From NCBI GenBank assembly GCA_030425385.1, contig JAUIAH010000001.1:558001-622000 (forward strand): a stretch of 64,000 nt of DNA, given 5' to 3'. A program made the translations under genes and the position numbers. This DNA comes from Verrucomicrobiia bacterium (GTDB lineage: Bacteria > Verrucomicrobiota > Verrucomicrobiia > Verrucomicrobiales > DEV007). Below are positions 63,515-64,000 of this stretch, piece by piece (the stretch's first letter is position 1; each line of letters begins with the position of its first letter). Below the pieces are notes generated by a model that did no database searches, had not been told where the DNA came from, and worked only from the letters and a program-made list of their open reading frames with translations.

Positions 63515-63928
63515 TCAGAGCGTCCGAATGTTCTCCAAATCTCGTTCCGATGCGCTGCGAATCCTCAGACCGAATCCGTCATTGTAGGCTGTGTTGGCTC
63601 GCTCCATCAATCCTTCAATCATCGCCAGCCCTTCATCTCGTGGAGTCTGATACATCATCATCTGATCTCTCTCTTCCACCAATCCGACTTCCTGAAGGTA
63701 TCTGTCCGACGAGCCGCGCACCTCCGAAGCCAGAGGCTCCAGAGCGAGAAATAATTCGAGCAAGCATGCTCCTTCAATCTTGGCATCTGTGTCGCAATCG
63801 ATATCGACGTCAATGCCGGTTTCCTCTGCTAACTTCTCAAACGCACTGCGGAAATACCAATAGACGGGTTCGCTGATCGTAAGCGACGTGGAATCGGGAT
63901 CGCCGATCGTTGTTACTTCAAGCTTCAT
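63515..63928 (-). CDS. Hypothetical protein, 137 aa
   Basis: I do not recognise the family. The acidic protein starts MKLEVTTIGDPDSTSLTISE and is probably alpha/beta with a helical C-terminal half (LLELFLALEPLASEV, EGLAMIEGLMERANTAYNDGFGLRIR). There is no signal peptide. It stands alone; 270 nt without any supported gene separate it from the antitoxin region. Confidence 0.65.
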   Translation of the reverse strand: MKLEVTTIGDPDSTSLTISEPVYWYFRSAFEKLAEETGIDVDIDCDTDAKIEGACLLELFLALEPLASEVRGSSDRYLQEVGLVEERDQMMMYQTPRDEGLAMIEGLMERANTAYNDGFGLRIRSASERDLENIRTL

Positions 63929-64000
63929 CTAGAGAGTAAAGGGACAGAATTTTAAAGGCAATGGCCGTGACGAACAAGAGCGCCTGACTGAGCGCAAAGG

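Noticed and set aside
1-64000. Apparent excess of GTTAG/CTAAC words (Leu TTA and Asn AAC codons seem to prefer this context).
   Set aside because: A rough count by eye is not above what base composition predicts; no Markov-corrected count could be run.

Overview
The window looks like chromosome from a Verrucomicrobiota bacterium. This is inferred from gene content and was not tested by phylogeny. Pointers are secreted proteins with the DxDGLxNxxEYA type of C-terminal region, a PEP-CTERM protein, an ECF sigma factor beside a Ser/Thr kinase, two sensor kinases with beta-propeller inputs, a formylglycine sulfatase, a split three-subunit transhydrogenase, and very few Shine-Dalgarno sequences. 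A related PVC phylum cannot be excluded. I see no phage, insertion sequence, CRISPR array or rRNA. One tRNA, Leu(UAG), is present.

Layout. 0-3.5 kb: the 5' part of a response regulator, a large secreted protein with a pseudopilin-like N-terminus, and an unknown gene, all on the minus strand. 3.9-10.3 kb: PEP carboxylase, a secreted sulfatase, a membrane protein with a voltage-sensor-like S4 helix, and a sugar-nucleotide epimerase. 10.5-35.8 kb: a signalling and cell-surface island. It runs propeller histidine kinase, FixJ-type regulator, a secreted S8/S53-like protease with Glu in the usual His position, a proline-rich single-pass protein (opposite strand), an RHS protein of 1837 aa, a secreted YD-repeat/Fn3 protein, an ECF sigma factor, a Ser/Thr kinase with TPRs and a C-terminal sensor-like domain, a second propeller kinase of the HisKA_3 class, a NarL-type regulator, and a secreted protein with four tandem domains.

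35.9-43.6 kb is housekeeping and envelope: an OmpA-like lipoprotein, a DUF502 protein, CorA, a Tat-exported phosphoesterase, Nnr, a cell-wall amidase, and a clpS cluster with a DUF2017-like gene. 43.7-49.7 kb holds a secreted four-repeat Cys-containing protein, a secreted lyase-like/TraB-like fusion, and a PRC-barrel plus baeRF pair. 49.9-53.5 kb holds a TerC protein and pntAA-pntAB-pntB. 53.6-55.4 kb is a small membrane protein overlapping a broken DUF2071 gene, then an intergenic array of hairpin-rich repeats. 55.4-61.1 kb holds a di-haem peroxidase, an Nramp-like transporter lacking the canonical metal-site residues, an SGNH hydrolase, an alpha/beta hydrolase and an Mrr-type nuclease with a zinc ribbon. 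61.2-64 kb holds the tRNA, the PEP-CTERM gene, a frameshifted small membrane gene, a MazF/PemK-like toxin with a RelB-like antitoxin carrying two compensating frameshifts, and an unknown gene.

The most interesting parts are the 25-kb surface-signalling island, the lyase/TraB fusion, the PRC-barrel/baeRF pair and the toxin-antitoxin locus. Frameshifts cluster at 54-55 kb and 62-63 kb. They may be real decay or assembly error, and the reads should be checked there.
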